Origin: Nepenthes gracilis
Taxonomy: Eukaryota > Streptophyta > Magnoliopsida > Caryophyllales > Nepenthaceae
Length of the DNA stretch: 64,000 nucleotides
Assembly: GCA_033239525.1 (NCBI GenBank)
Contig: BSYO01000023.1
Coordinates: 11,846,385 to 11,910,384, forward strand
Reading direction: 5' to 3'
The notes below the pieces were generated by a model, which searched no databases, was not told the DNA's origin, and saw only the letters and a program-made list of their open reading frames with translations. Made by a program: the position numbers and the translations under genes. The first letter of the stretch is position 1. Every line of letters begins with the position of its first letter. Shown here in pieces: positions 1 through 12,465 of this stretch.

Positions 1-1059
1 CGCTTTTATGGTTGCCCGGCATGCAATTCGCGATTATTTTGAAGACACCCTCGTGAATTTATGTAAGTTGCCTCGTGCCCCCAGATTATTATCAAATATT
101 ATGATGCGTATTTATCTGTATCGATTTATTAGTATAGATGGATAAATAACATGATATATTGTTAAAAGTGTCTCAATATTGACGAAATGATATTTTGTCA
201 ATATTATTTTATTATAGAGATGCTTGGGAAACATTTTTAAAATACTTTAATATGATACGGCGTTCATCCATTTATTTATTCTTATATGATATTATTAGTA
301 TTGATAGATAGATGGGTTATTGTATTATTAAAAATATCATAAAAAATGACTAAAAAATATTTCCATAAGACCATCATTACCTTTAGCATGTTATGTGTAA
401 TGTGTGTTGGCCGACTGTAAAATATGTATATTTACTATAACAAATATATGTGAGTATAGTATAATTTTACTCGATAAATTGAGATTATCTATGCAAAGAA
501 TCATTTCATTAAAATTAAAATTAAAATTCGTTATATTACTTGAAAATTTTAAACTTTTACTTTTAAAATCTCCAAAAAAAATTAAAAAAAAAAAAATCAA
601 ATGATGGGATTTTGAATTTTTCTTATGTCAAAATAGATCCTAAAATAATGACGGTAAATAAAATCAAAATAAACAAAGGCAACACAGCTAATCCTAAAAA
701 GGTTTTGCTAAAAGTAAAACGGCGCTTAAAATAGGCTGAGTGTTTTTTTTAAGAAATTATAAACTAAAAAGTTGTCTGCTTTCGTTATAATTGCATTTCT
801 AAGATTAATATTTAGTGACCAAAAAACAGGAAATATATCTAAGAAACGGATGTGAGAGCTAAATTAATTTACTAAATAACAATGACAATTCCCCCCCCCC
901 CCCCCCAAAAAAAAGATAAAAAATAATTTCTCTTTAATCTACATAGATGGATGGTTTTGAGTGAAATTAACAAAAAAAAAAAAAGGTCAAAACTTTAAAT
1001 TGTAACAAACAAATGATTTATAATAATGATGAGTTTAGCAAATAAATGAGTAATTGAAC
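1..1059. other. AT-rich intergenic DNA, no gene recognised
   Basis: Very AT-rich sequence with many short A and T runs. The short open frames here have no recognisable domain or codon-like composition. A 16-base C tract at 891-906 is followed directly by an 8-base A tract (907-914); this is a simple-sequence feature and may be unstable or hard to sequence. Confidence 0.6.
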
Positions 1060-1385
1060 AAAATTGATTGGTAATTCTGTGATAAAATCCCACAAAAAGA
1101 ACAAAATAAAAATAAGAAAATCATGGGTTCAGATATCATCGAGATATAACTCATATACATTAAAATCTATATCTAGTAAATAATAGACACAAAACATAAA
1201 GCGAAGTACATAAAAAGTAGAAAAGAAACTGCAGCTCCGAAAGATAGCTAAGCACAGTGAAACAAATAGATAATAACACAACACAATTGTAATAGGAATA
1301 AAATGTAAACATGATAACTAAGCACAATGAAGCTCTCCATTACAATTGAAAGCCTTCCCTATCAAAATAACCTCCCGATCTAGGA
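1060..1385 (-). mobile_element. SIRE-like copia remnant, minus-strand arm
   Basis: Read on the minus strand, this segment matches the 3' internal region of the copia element at 38678-41789. For example, 1124-1160 resembles 39708-39745, sharing GGGTTCAGA followed by ATCGAGATA. The reverse complement of 1345-1380 matches 2120-2160 (TTTTGATAGGG, GGCTTTCAATTGT). It therefore forms one arm of an imperfect inverted repeat with 2041-2481. No LTR is seen on its left side. No coding potential remains. Confidence 0.5.
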
Positions 1386-2040
1386 AAAGTCGGCGGAGAC
1401 AAAATGGGGTTGGAACATTCTAAAAATATCTTGAAAGCCAATATTAACCTAAAAACAGTTTTTGTTTGAGCTACGCTCGTGCTAGGATGAAGTAACTTGT
1501 CATTAGTCCCTATTGATCAAAAGTCTAGAGGTTCTCCAAAGATACATGCTAACACATCAAGTATTTCATCCTCAAAGAGTGGACGAAATATTGGCTTTAA
1601 TTGTACTAGGAAGTGAAGTTACAAGTCTAATGTCTCTACTAAATTTGTCCAAACGTACCGTAGGTATGAAAAAATTGGACATGTTCACCCCTACTATATT
1701 TCAACAAATTTTTGAAACAATTATAGGAGAAGTCTAAAAATAGGGACACTCGTCAACCATATCAAATTTCTGAATGATCAAATAACGAATTTAAGAAAAA
1801 TAATGAAATTTGGAGAGAAAATATGGGTCAAGAAGAATGATTTGTCATATCAATGAGCAACATTATCCTTGCAATAATTTATACTCGTTGAATTATATTA
1901 AAAATTAATTTTTTTAAGAAAAGAAATTGAATAATCTATTAAAAAATATAAAATCAAAGGGAGAAATATTGGCGCACGTCTCTCTCTTCTTTCGTGTGGC
2001 TATCTCTCCGGTAGGCTCCACGGGATTCCTTTGATTTTGA
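1386..2040. other. Centre between two inverted copia arms, unassigned
   Basis: AT-rich sequence between the two diverging SIRE-like arms. A 74-codon plus-strand open frame at 1513-1737 is present, but I recognise no domain in it. It may be retroelement internal sequence too decayed to read. Confidence 0.35.
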
Positions 2041-2481
2041 TTGATACCGTTTGGTCATTTGTGACAAAAATGGGAAGATGTGGTTCTCTTTCACAGGGGG
2101 AGGTGGTTTTTGTTAGGGGGAGGTTGTTTTGATAGGGGAGGCTTTCAATTGTGAGGAGGAGTTCCATTGTGCTTATTTTACATTTGATTACCAGTTCAAT
2201 TGTACTTTGTTATTATTTATTATTTATGTACTATTGTTATTCTCCTATTTTTATCTATTTTTGTACTAATTATAATTGATTAAGAACAATAACTATCTTT
2301 TAGAGCCGCAGCTCCTTTCTATTTTTCATCAATTTCGCTTTTTATATTGTCCGTTGTCTACTAGACGTGGATTTTAATATACACGAATTCTATCTTGATG
2401 ATGTCTGAGTCTATAATTCCCTTGTATGTTATTTTGATCCTTTTTGTGGGTTTTTATTATGGAATTATTAAACGAGGAGAT
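2041..2481 (+). mobile_element. SIRE-like copia 3' internal remnant
   Basis: Plus-strand homologue of the copia D region between gag and 3' LTR (reverse complement of about 39652-40110). It shares the GTCATT(T/C)GTGACAAAAA block at 2056, repeated GGGGGAGG stretches (2095-2150) and a (T)CTATCT(T/C)GATG block near 2392. A purine-rich GAGGAGATTATTAGG at 2473-2487 is in the position of a polypurine tract directly before the LTR. No open reading frame survives. Confidence 0.55.
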
Positions 2482-3977
2482 TATTAGGAATATTTTTTAT
2501 TGTATATTTTGTGACCGTATCAGGTCGTTCATTGACGAAGATTTCATATTGCTCAGAAGATCTGCATCTATTACAATTCCAATGGTAGTTGAAAGCAACT
2601 GACCCAATATCCCCGCCTATCTCACGCTTGCTCTACGCCCGATGCACGATCTTCAGTCTGTGGGCACCCGATGAATACCCGAGGTGCTCAGTGAATCGAT
2701 TTACAGAAAGTCCCTGCTTGGTGAATACCCGAGGCACGACTGAGGCGGAATTTCCAGAATGTGAACGCTCGATACACACTCAATGCGTGATTTCTGAAAT
2801 ATGAGCACTCGATATACGCCTGCTCTGCGCTTGAGTGCCCAAGCACATTCCTAATCAAACCCTAGTCACACCCATTGTGCACTCGATCCATGCTTTAGCG
2901 CTGATGCACGTCTCCAATAGTTATAATTTTAAATACTGGTTTTGGGTCCCTTTATATATTAGTCACCTCCTTCTTGAGTACAACTTTCTAACCTAATTCA
3001 GAACATCACACCTGCGCGCTCAACTTTTTGTCAATCACACCAAGGCACGAGTTTCAGTCTACGGGCACTTGATGAACACCCGAGGTGCTCCGGAGGCACA
3101 ATTTACAAAAAGTCCCTGCTCAGTGAACACTTGATAGACAGCCAAGGCGTGATTTTCAAAATATGAGTACTTGATGCACACTTGCCCTACACTCGAGTGC
3201 CTAGGCATGTTCCTAGTCAAACCCTAGGTGCACCCGTTGCACGCTCGATCCACGCTTTAGTGCCGATGTACGCATGTCTCCAACATTTATTATTTTAAAC
3301 GTTGGTTTTAGGTCTTTTTATATATTTGTCGCCTCTTTCTTCTTGAGTACGACTTTCTAACCTAATGCTCACAACTGCATTGAGTATAATATCATCTTTT
3401 AAGCTTCCAATTTGTGCCAAATAGAGAAAACTCTCATTCAATTTTTGTGCTATAATCCCAAAGTTTTTTCCTCTTCACCATTTGTCTAATAACAATTTTT
3501 CGGCCTGTTAACCTTGTGGGAGACATGGGTGGCGTGGAAATTGGGTTTCAGTAGTGTGCAGTAATTTGATGGTTTGTAAAATAAGATTGATAAAAAAATT
3601 GAAAGGAGTCCGGTTTCATTGTCTCAGGTAAATCTAAGTGGTTTCATGGTAAGGATCACAATGAGGGACTAAGTCGGTTAAGTTAGCGCACCTATACCAC
3701 CCGATCTATAAATTGATTTTATTAGTGCATATCTTTCCTACCCAATGAAACTCGAAAGGTTTTACTCAATAGTATAATTATTGGGAGTTTTCTTCGTTAC
3801 TAAAAACTATCTATTTTTTATTGTTGCTTATTATTTTATGTTATATATTTTTTTATTGATTATATCATCTAGATTCCAATATACTTTACGTGTATTATAT
3901 ATTTGTATATTTTCTTATTCCGTAAATTTGTTAAGAGGTTGAAATTATTTGTGTTTTAGAACGTCTAGTTCCTTTCA
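2482..3977 (+). mobile_element. 3' LTR of SIRE-like copia remnant
   Basis: The LTR begins after the polypurine tract with TATTAGGAATA (expected TG mutated to TA) and ends CTTTCA at 3977. Its last 350 bases match the sense strand of the copia D LTR end (reverse complement of 38678-38960): CTTCGTTAC, ATATCATCTAGAT, TTTACGTGTATT and GTTGAAA occur in the same order. TATA-like TTTATATATT occurs at 2951 and again in the second internal repeat unit near 3318. It is longer than the D LTR (about 1.5 kb versus 974 bp) because of an internal tandem duplication. Confidence 0.55.
2641..3375. repeat. Two-copy tandem duplication (~370-400 bp unit) inside an LTR
   Basis: Unit one (2641 to about 3005) and unit two (3042 to about 3372) share, in order, CAGTCT..GGGCAC, ACCCGAGGTGCTC, AAAGTCCCTGCT, CTCGATCCA, the TATA-like tract and CTTTCTAACCTAAT. 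The units are visibly diverged, so the duplication is old. Confidence 0.7.
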
Positions 3978-4175
3978 CCTTATTTGATACAACTACATAA
4001 GAACAATTAGACTTAGAATTTCAACTAAAGCTTAAGTTTTCTAAAATACATAGTTATCTATCTTGACTTTGAAGTATTAGAAATAAATATAAGTCCTCTA
4101 ATATGACAGAATCACATAAGATCCTCTAAAAATCAGCAATTCCTAGAATTCTAAATTGTTCTCACAAAATCTTGT

Positions 4176-4190
4176 CTCTCTGATACTACA
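4176..4190 (-). other. Possible primer-binding site for a minus-strand LTR element
   Basis: The reverse complement reads TAGTATCAGAGAG, close to the plant initiator-Met primer site TGGTATCAGAG. It lies directly left of a TGTGATGACC start at 4192, as expected for the inner side of a minus-strand 5' LTR. No internal coding region is recognisable to its left. Confidence 0.35.
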
Positions 4191-4191
4191 A

Positions 4192-7100
4192 TGTGATGAC
4201 CTAGACTAGGCCCATGATCACCGCTAAAATCTGTCCATGTAAAAAATAATAAATCATAAAACATCAATATGTCAAAATCATGAATGATAAAATATGACCA
4301 CTTTGGTCAAAATATCTCATATATAAAAATATTAAGAAAAATATAGCCCAAAATTCTATCAAAATAGAAACAAAAATAACAAATGTATCTCTAAAATATA
4401 AAATAACTAATGTCCTTTCTAGCTAGGCTTTCAAAGATACTAAAGTCCACAACTCTTCCTCTATCTATAGAGTTAGTAATCTTTAACTAGTACAACTCTA
4501 AAAATATATAAATAATAAGGGTGAATCAAAAGTCTAACAAGTAATTTTGACCAAAATCAACAATCAATAATAATAAAAATCAAACTATCCAATAAACTCA
4601 TCTATTAAAACAAGTTCTAACAATATATAATATATAAAAAGTAATAATCATCCTCGAATAATTAATGAAATGACAAACGATATCAATAATAAGATAACTT
4701 AATAATGAAACAAATAAGTAACAATCATGATATCAATTTAATAACTAATCTCAATATCTCAGAGGATATCAAATAATTCCCATTGAATCTCAACTAATGT
4801 AATGAGGTCTTAAAGTACTAATAATAATAATGTTTTTCCTTAGATTTTTTAAAAATCAAACTAAATATAAGATCATAATAATATAAGATATCAAAAATTC
4901 TTATATATTTTATCTTGTCATTGTGATCAAAGGTTGTGATTTACTCTTCTAATAGTTGGGTGAGTATTATAAGGTTATATGGCATTCGTGGTATCTCTAT
5001 TACCTTTATAGTCATCCTAAAGATTATACCCGTAATATACTAATACCATTTATGATACTCCACATCCATGATATTCTTAATATCATCTCATATGATGATC
5101 ACAAGTTTACAAGTATCCCTCCTTAAAATTAATTGACCTTTACAACCGAAAGTAAAATAGGTATCAGAAAAATATAGGCTATGTTAAAATCTTACGGACT
5201 TTCATCACCTAGATACCTTAGACCCTTCATACACTATTTTTTAGTTTGCCATGGAGTGTCAAAAATACTCATGCAATTTAAAAGGTAATGCCAATAAAAT
5301 CATAAATATCGAGAAAATTAATGTAAGTATCTGTGCATTTCATGTGATCACCTCTCGCTAAAGTCCACCGAAATCTTAACTAATTAGTTTAACTCCAAGG
5401 TTATCATTTTTTATTATTCTTGATCACCCATATAGAGTGATAATTCACTAGCATGCTAAAATCCTCCATAAACTTAGCCCTACCACATGGCCTATAAGAG
5501 GTAAATTAGTTGTCTCATCCAACTATTTATTTTACAAGCCATGATTATGAAAATTTCTAGGATTGTCATCTAAACCGTCTTTATAATCATAAAGTATTCC
5601 ATTTATCCTCCTATAACACTATAACACTAAGATCTTGGCCCAAAAATTCATAGCCTTGGCATAATAAAGCCTCATATTTTTCTAGCATAATCTATCATAC
5701 ATTAAGAAGTAATGTTGTGAGTACCAGTTGATCAAAGACGACGCAAACGAAAACCGAGGAGAAGGGGAAGGGAAGGGGAGTTTTGGCAGAGGGAAAGAGG
5801 GATACTGAGGAGAAAAGAAGAGAGTACGAGAGAGAGAGAATTCAAGACAGAGTGACAAAGAGGGAATAACTGAGAAAGATAGAAAATAGCATCTCCCTTT
5901 ACTGTGCATGAACAGTAACTACATATAGGAAAATTCCAATTGAAGTCAGTTGGAGCAAAATTGAATCAGTTGGAAGCCAACCAAAAGAAGAACTTGAAAC
6001 CAAATAAAGAAAAAACTGTAATTGTAGTCCATAAATGAAATTAATTAAATATAATCCCAAAATTTACGCAGTTGCTGGGTTTGTCGGGTACTTCGTCTCA
6101 TAATTTGTTAACTTGATACTGAATGAATAAGGCCTATAACAAGTACCATTGATATACATGAATCAACATAGTACACATATGACATATATTTTATAATCTC
6201 TTCTAGGCACATAGCCAACAAGGAAGATAAAAGAAGACCATCTTAACGTATAGCCTATCATTTAATAGGAAAAGTAATGAATATTAGCCACCATTTAATT
6301 ATATATAATTTTTCAACTCCTTCAATAGCTTTTCAACCACCTAGGATTTAAATATCTTGCTCACCTTTGTTATCTTACCTATTATTATTCATTACTAACC
6401 AATAATCTAAAATGACTACAGAGTTCATAGCATTTCTTGAAAGAGTTGTCAAATCTTCTCATCAAAGTCCAAAATCCCCTACTAATGTATTATGAATATG
6501 CTATAATCTTTAAAAATGATATATACAACATTAGAGGTAACAACTCTTCTACAATATTCTTACTTGCAATTTTCAAGTGTATATGGCTGTTTGCCATTTA
6601 TCACTAATTGAGACACCTATTCAAATTTTGAGGATGAAAGACATGAATTTTTAGAAAAATATTTAAAGTTTATATGATAAGAATTCAATAGTCGTACATG
6701 AAAGGTGTCAAGTAAACTTGTCTTAAGAAAATTGCTCCTCAGTTTTCCTCCTCAAGCTAGCTTCACTCCTATCTTCACTTGAACGACATTATGGCAGGGG
6801 AAATAATGAGAGGCTCAAGAGATTTAAGTAGAAAAAAAGGGTGAAAGGAGGGGGGGTTTGTTAATGCCCCCTCACACCCCCAAAAGGATTCTGAAATGGG
6901 AGAGAAGTAGCTACCCATATCACTCCCAAGCAGTCAAAAATCCACCCTTAACAAGCTAATTAACCACCAAAAAAATATTAACAACCATAAGTAGAGCTAA
7001 CCACCTATCAATTAGTTCTAAAATTGCACATATATGGAGCTACTAGAAGGATTAAGGGGGATGTAATCTGCCTATAATTTCTCTAAAATTTCTAGAAGTA

Positions 7101-8460
7101 TGGAGGTGGGTGACGATTTTCTCACTAGTAACAACCGAGTCTTCAAAATATGCTAACAATGTTTAAGTTGGTTTCAGTAATCCCTAACTACGGAATCTAT
7201 CAAATAAGTATGATAATACGCCTAGACCTATTCTGTCGAACCACTTACAAAGGTGGCTAATTAACCAACTAGAAAATTGTTTACCAACAATCATGCTAAC
7301 CGCCCAAGAGATAGGCTCCTAGGTCAAGGAAATAGGGGTAGCCAACTGGAGCTTAAGTTGGAGAGGTTGAGTATATTTCTCCTAATGTGATCGAATTCTT
7401 AATAGCAGCTAACACTATAACCACTAAAATTATATAATTTAATAACTCTAACACTAGCAACTACTTATTCCAATTCTTTCAAGTTCGCTAAGAATGTACT
7501 TAACACTTCTAAGTATTCCATTATTAAAATTTATAGATACATCCACCAAATATTGTAATAAAATTTAATCCACAATTACCTCAAGCACCCTTGATTCGGT
7601 ATAGCAATAAATTTCTATAATAATTCCAACAAGATAATTAATCTTGCACTAAGTGGCAGCAAGGAAGAAATTTCAGGCTATGATAGTTAGTTCAACCCTA
7701 TTTTTTCTCCATCTAATGAATTCTTTTACATTGAATATTTGGTAAAAATTTGACCAATTAAATTAATCATTCTTCCCTTAACTCTACTCCCTCTAGGCTG
7801 AAAGTTATCCCTCAAGTCTCCTTAAAAAATCTTAGTTAGCCACAACCTAAATGGCACCATGAAATTTTCCTAATTTTTAGTCTTCTAACAAGAAAACTAT
7901 GGTTCAGAGTTTTTCTCCCCAAAAATTGGCCATGCAATCAAACTATTAAACAAGTCCACAATCAAATAGGATGCTTAAGGTAGTTTCCTAAAAAATATGT
8001 CAAATATAACTAATTCTGGCAAGTTACAAGGTTGCTGTAATAAAAAAAAGTGCAACACAGCCAAATCCTGGTTGGGCTCCTCAGAATTCCTCTTAGTGAA
8101 TAAGTGTTTTCTTGAATCTAGTATGAAATCTAGTTAATGTTATGGTTTTGCTAAAAGAAACCCTCGTTGGCTATCACGCGAGTTTTGTAGTGATCAATAG
8201 TCTTATCAGACTTTTTTTTTATCTTATATAATTATTTATAACTAATAACTCTTTATCCAAAAGATGAAGAACAATGATCAAAGTCTGGTTTTATATAGGG
8301 CTATAATCTTTTTATACACGGCAACAACTCCCCAGAAGAAACATTTTGAACTGATCGAAATTAATTGGGTTTCTTTATCTTTAAATCAATAGAGACAATA
8401 TTGATAGAAAAAATAATTGATTAATGGTATAAAAACATTCTTTTTTTCATAAAGAAATAG
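4192..8460 (-). mobile_element. Probable long LTR of a minus-strand element; otherwise unassigned AT-rich DNA
   Basis: The left edge, TGTGATGACC, is next to a primer-site-like sequence. A purine-rich block at about 5740-5885 is, on the minus strand, a CT-rich leader like the one in the solo LTR at 14510-14700. The right edge could not be fixed; no target duplication was found. No coding regions were recognised. A short G8-loop-C hairpin lies near 6850-6880 (GGGGGGG, TTTGTTAATG, CCCCCTC). Confidence 0.3.
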
Positions 8461-8469
8461 TGGCTTCCA

Positions 8470-8870
8470 GATCAGAAGGAACACTAAATGAAGAGAAATT
8501 ACAGAGGTGTGTTACTCTCTTCACTACTGAAGTGGAGTTTATTGCTATAACGGAGGCAAGTAAGGAGATGTCATAGATAAAGAAATTCATTCGGGAACTT
8601 GGTATCAAGTCGGAGCGATATGTGTTGCTTTGTGATAATCAAAGTGCGATTCACCTTTGTAAGAACTCGTCATTTTATTCCAAATCAAAGCATATCGATG
8701 TGAGGTATCATTGGGTGCGGAACGTCGATGATACAGGATTGTTGGCGCTGGAAAAGGTCGGGATCGAGGAGAATGGATCGGATATAATGATCAAAGCATT
8801 GCAAAAGGGGAAGCTTGAAACTTACTGTTCTATTGCCAGGATGACGATGAATGGCCCCACACGGTCGTGA
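8470..8870 (+). pseudogene. Ty1/copia RNase H C-terminal fragment
   Basis: The plus-strand translation contains TEVEFIAITEA followed by an in-frame stop, then IKKFIRELGI and the open segment 8622-8870 with LCDNQSAIHL and KHIDVRYHW. These are the conserved end of copia RNase H (the TEAEY and CDNQSA blocks). Upstream RT and RNase H sequence is missing, and the reading frame breaks around 8490-8575. The stop is followed within about ten bases by an LTR start, as normal for copia elements. This is the 3' end of an element whose 5' part is lost. Confidence 0.8.
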
Positions 8871-8879
8871 GGAAAAGTT

Positions 8880-9615
8880 TATTGGGTTATGGGTCATTCC
8901 CGTATGAGCTCATACCCACTTGACGTGGCGGATATAGGCAAATATCCTCACCACATGATGAAGGATCGAGTTGCACCTGTTGGACGCTCGAGGCGCATTT
9001 TCCAGTAGCTCACTGCTTGCTTCTCGCCTGAATTGTACTCGAGCGCAAATTCTAGAACCGGACGCTCGATCAGCGCCTGGATGGTGCTCGAGCACGGGGG
9101 TCTGCTCCCTGTTCCAGCTCAAGCGCAGCTCGAGCGTGCGTCTATTTCATAAAACGAGCACCTTGTGTTTTTAGGGTTGGTTGATCAGTTTGAGCATCGT
9201 TTTTTAGAGAGAAAAGAAGAGAAAGAGAGAGAAGAAAGAGAAGAGGAAGATTTGAACCTCTGGTTGGGTTGTGAATCAAGTTTCAGCCTCCGTCAATCAC
9301 ACTTATGAAGTTCTTATTGTTGAAAAGAATATCTGTCAGGTTTTACCTCTACTCTTTCACTTTATATATCTTGTACGGCCTGTTTGAAGTCAAATGTTGT
9401 GACCATTGAGATTTGTGTAAACAATAAACTGTCGCTAGTAAAAATTTTGAATTCCATGTCTCGTGATTTTTCTCCCCCGTTTAATAGAAGATTTTCCTTG
9501 TAAAATCGTGCCTTTATTACTTGTGATTGATTGTTATACATTTGGCATCGTTTATTTCGTATTTTTTTACGATTCAAATGTTGGGTCTGGTCACTCCCTT
9601 GTAAGTAACCCAACA
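8880..9615 (+). mobile_element. 3' LTR of the copia fragment
   Basis: The LTR starts TATTGGGTTA just after the RNase H stop and an A/G-rich tract, and ends TAACCCAACA at 9615, giving matching inverted ends (TTGGGTTA / TAACCCAA). GC-rich CTCGAGCGC-type motifs at 8975-9145 resemble those in the LTR at 2482-3977. A TTTTTCTCCCCC...GATTTTCC block near 9468-9500 is typical of copia R/U5 regions. The target duplication cannot be checked because the 5' part is absent. Confidence 0.55.
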
Positions 9616-10675
9616 AACTGGTTTATCATCGGAGAATTTATGGAGAACAAATTCAAAATCACATTAACGATAAGACGTTGACGGAGAATGATCGACGGTC
9701 AATGGAGATTGATCGCGGGATTTACCAATCAATTCGGTTAATGAAGGTCGATTGTTTGAGGGCTACAGGAGTATTTGTTGGATGGCCGACGGGCGAGAAG
9801 ACGGGTCAATCGGGAAAGTTGACCGGATGACAGCAAAAGGTCAACGAGGAGGTTGGCTGGATGGAAGTAGAGAATGGTCAACGGAGGTTAACCGGATGAA
9901 TGTCGAAGACGGTCAACGAGAAGTTGACCGACTGAGTAATTCGGCCTCGAGATCGTGGGAGTGCCACTGGCAAAGGGATGATATCTTTCCAAGATTGGTC
10001 GACGGCCGGGTAGTCGAGCCGCAAAGACGCTGTCAAAGGCAGAGCATACGCCGTCTGCCCGCAGGCATGGGCCGTAGGGAAGCTCCTAAACCGTAAAAGA
10101 CGTGGCACCTATTATCTGCAAGATGAACAGTAGGGCAAATGGGATTAAGTGGAGTCAGGACGTCTATATATGAGTATCAGGAGTTTCAAGAACAATGGGC
10201 CCAGAGTGGTACCCGAGTTGGTGTGGGAGACAACACCAGGGGCGCTGTGCGCCGGCCGTTGTGCGCCGGGGTGAAACGGCGGGCTGCCGTTTCATCAACA
10301 CTTGTAAAATGAAAGAGCAGATAGCACCACAAGGAGGAGAGAAAGAGTAGAAGAAAGAGAGAGTAGTGAGTGAAACACAAAGAGTGAGACTTTGTATTCT
10401 CGTACTCTATTCTTCGTTTTCGCCTCTAGGGCTTGTGTAGTCAGGGTGATTGCTGTATTCTATTTCTGGATTTTTTTGTAATAATTTTACATAGTAGATT
10501 TAGTGGTGGACTTTATATCCCGCGGTTTTTCCCCTTAGTTGAGAAGGGATTTCCACGTAAAAATACTGTGCATCTCTTTGTTCCTTATTCCTACTAAATG
10601 GTGGCTGACGATGAACGGGATTCGGGTATTCCGCTGCTACTGGATCTGGTTGATCCGGGTCTTCCGACCCCAACA
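9616..10675 (+). mobile_element. LTR-like block with many TTGAC motifs
   Basis: It ends GACCCCAACA at 10675 and carries a copia-type R/U5 block near 10520-10560 (CCGCGGTTTTTCCCC, GGGATTTCCACGTAAAAA). A TATA-like CTATATATGAG lies at 10163. Its left edge is uncertain. Between 9660 and 9945 there are eight TTGAC or GTCAA motifs arranged as a degenerate repeat. Open frames here are not convincing genes. It could be a solo LTR or the tail of another element. Confidence 0.4.
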
Positions 10676-12180
10676 AGATACATAGTCTATTTCTAACACA
10701 ATTCATGTCCATTGTAATTCCATTTTTGATTTTGGTTATAGGATTACCTCTGGTTTGATTCCACAAAGATAATTAGTCTCTATTTTCGCACGTATGCTAC
10801 AACCAAAATTGTTCTGATTCTGATTTACAATTTGGTTGTTCAACACTACATGAATGCTTGACAGCTGGTTGACAAATTTGATGAATTTTAATAGAACTGA
10901 TTAATGGAGTTCCAAATACTTGTTTGTAATTGGTAAGATTAAAACCATTCTGGCAGAGCATTTGGTCAGTCTATCTGCTAGGAATATTTTTGCTTTCCTT
11001 TTGCTTCCTCTCCATTAAACTCAAACTTGTTCATTAAGCTATACTTCAATTATAGTTTGTTTCATGCACTTCACATTTGTTATTTTGTTTTACAATTCAA
11101 TAACTGTATTGTTCTTTGGTTACTATTTTTGCTTTCTATTTTTCATTTCTATGATATTTTCCCCTATTTTGGAACATTTTTATGTACACTATTCTTGAAT
11201 CCAACGTGAGATTTTGAGCATTGCTCTTGAGGACAATTAATTAATTCATTCATTTTTATGCATTTCAACTTCGTTAATTCATAATTTTAGTTAGCAAATT
11301 GAGGAATTAGCATGAGAAGTTATTTTCATTTCTAAGTGTTTTTAATCATCTTGGCCAAGTCAAATGGGGACGAGAAGCCAAATTCAAGTCAGTTCGTCGC
11401 CAAATATTGCTGTGAGCGGCTATCATTTCTCCTGTTGCCTTCATACTATATAAGCCAAATCATCTTTGTCATCCCCATCTCCCAATTTTCATAGGAGCCG
11501 AGAAATCTATTGACCAGCATAACTTTGTTTCTCTCTCACCATTTTATGAGTCCTCTTTCCATTTATGACTTTTTTTCCCATTTGTAGTTCACTCTTTCAG
11601 TTAAATTTGGTTCGGCTAAGGAAGCTGAGTAGGCACTGAAGGCACTCGTCTCGTATTCATGCTCAGCATGAGGTCTAATGGGTATATGAGGAAGGCATTG
11701 AATTACGTGGGAGGAAGGTATGAAACCCACCTTGTTAGCTTTACTAAGGTCAACTAATGTTTAAACGCCCATGTATCTGGATGTTTAATTCAACTAAATT
11801 TTCATTTTAGTTTTCATTGTTCTATTTTTGTATTGCCAATTTCTAATATTTAAACAACCCTCTTTGGTTGTTTGGAGCACTATCACTACTTGTAAATTAG
11901 TGAATGATTTGAGGAATCCACGAAATTAGGAAAGAATGCGACATGAGACAACTAACAAAGAAAAATCGTACAATTCTGCCACAGAACCGTTAAGTATGAG
12001 ATTTCTTTTTGTTGCAAAAAATTACAATTTTCAGTTTCTAGTAAAAGTAATTTAGAATTGAATTTTGTTGAAAATTCTTGACGAGATTCCCCTATTCTCA
12101 ACGTGATTCCCCTATTTTTCAATTCTCCGCAGATTCACTAAGTTGGAGTCTTTTGGCGTTTAGTGCTTCTGCCTGCTTTC
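10676..12180. other. Intergenic or decayed element sequence, no gene recognised
   Basis: AT-rich DNA with no recognisable protein. A TATA-like ACTATATAAGCC occurs near 11446, followed by CT-rich leader-like sequence. I expected the left (3') LTR of Tat element A in or near this stretch and did not find it. Confidence 0.4.
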
Positions 12181-12188
12181 CCATTTGC

Positions 12189-12194
12189 TATAAA
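12189..12194 (+). promoter_or_regulatory. TATA box upstream of a short ORF
   Basis: TATAAA lies 50 bases before the ATG at 12244, with a CT-rich leader (TTTCTTCTTCGACACC) between. The spacing resembles the other TATA-ATG pairs on this strand at 13333/13425 and 25933/25999. Confidence 0.4.
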
Positions 12195-12243
12195 TCGGAA
12201 GCTTTGATATTTCTCAACACTTTCTTCTTCGACACCTAGTGAG

Positions 12244-12351
12244 ATGGCACAGGAGCTCGAAATTGCCAGGAAGCTTACCGCCCCTGTTGCTGGTTTAGGG
12301 CTTAGGCTGTTCGAGTTCTCTGGTATTGTTGTTTCGAGTCATGAAGTTTAA
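12244..12351 (+). CDS. Short ORF (35 aa) behind a TATA box, unknown
   Basis: An ATG in good context (GAGATGGC) opens a 35-codon frame, MAQELEIARKLTAPVAG and onwards, ending TAA. I do not recognise the peptide. It could be the first exon or decayed start of another antisense module of Tat element A, because it has the same orientation and promoter layout as the two modules downstream. It could also be spurious. Confidence 0.25.
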   Translation: MAQELEIARKLTAPVAGLGLRLFEFSGIVVSSHEV

Positions 12352-12419
12352 ATCGCTTTGGTTGCTCTTTTTCGTCTAGGATACCGCTTTGTTTACCCCT
12401 TTTCGTGGGGTGGTTGTTA

Positions 12420-12465
12420 TCAAGATTTGAATTAGGATTCAAATATTCCTATATTCAAATCTTGA
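12420..12465. repeat. Perfect 13-bp inverted repeat (hairpin)
   Basis: TCAAGATTTGAAT at 12420-12432 is the exact reverse complement of 12453-12465, with a 20-base loop that holds a shorter AGGA/TCCT pairing. Confidence 0.7.

Noticed and set aside
9579..10675. Solo LTR starting at TGTTGGGTCTGG (9579)
   Set aside because: Flanks (TCAAA and AGATA) do not form a target duplication, and 9579-9615 is better explained as the end of the preceding LTR.
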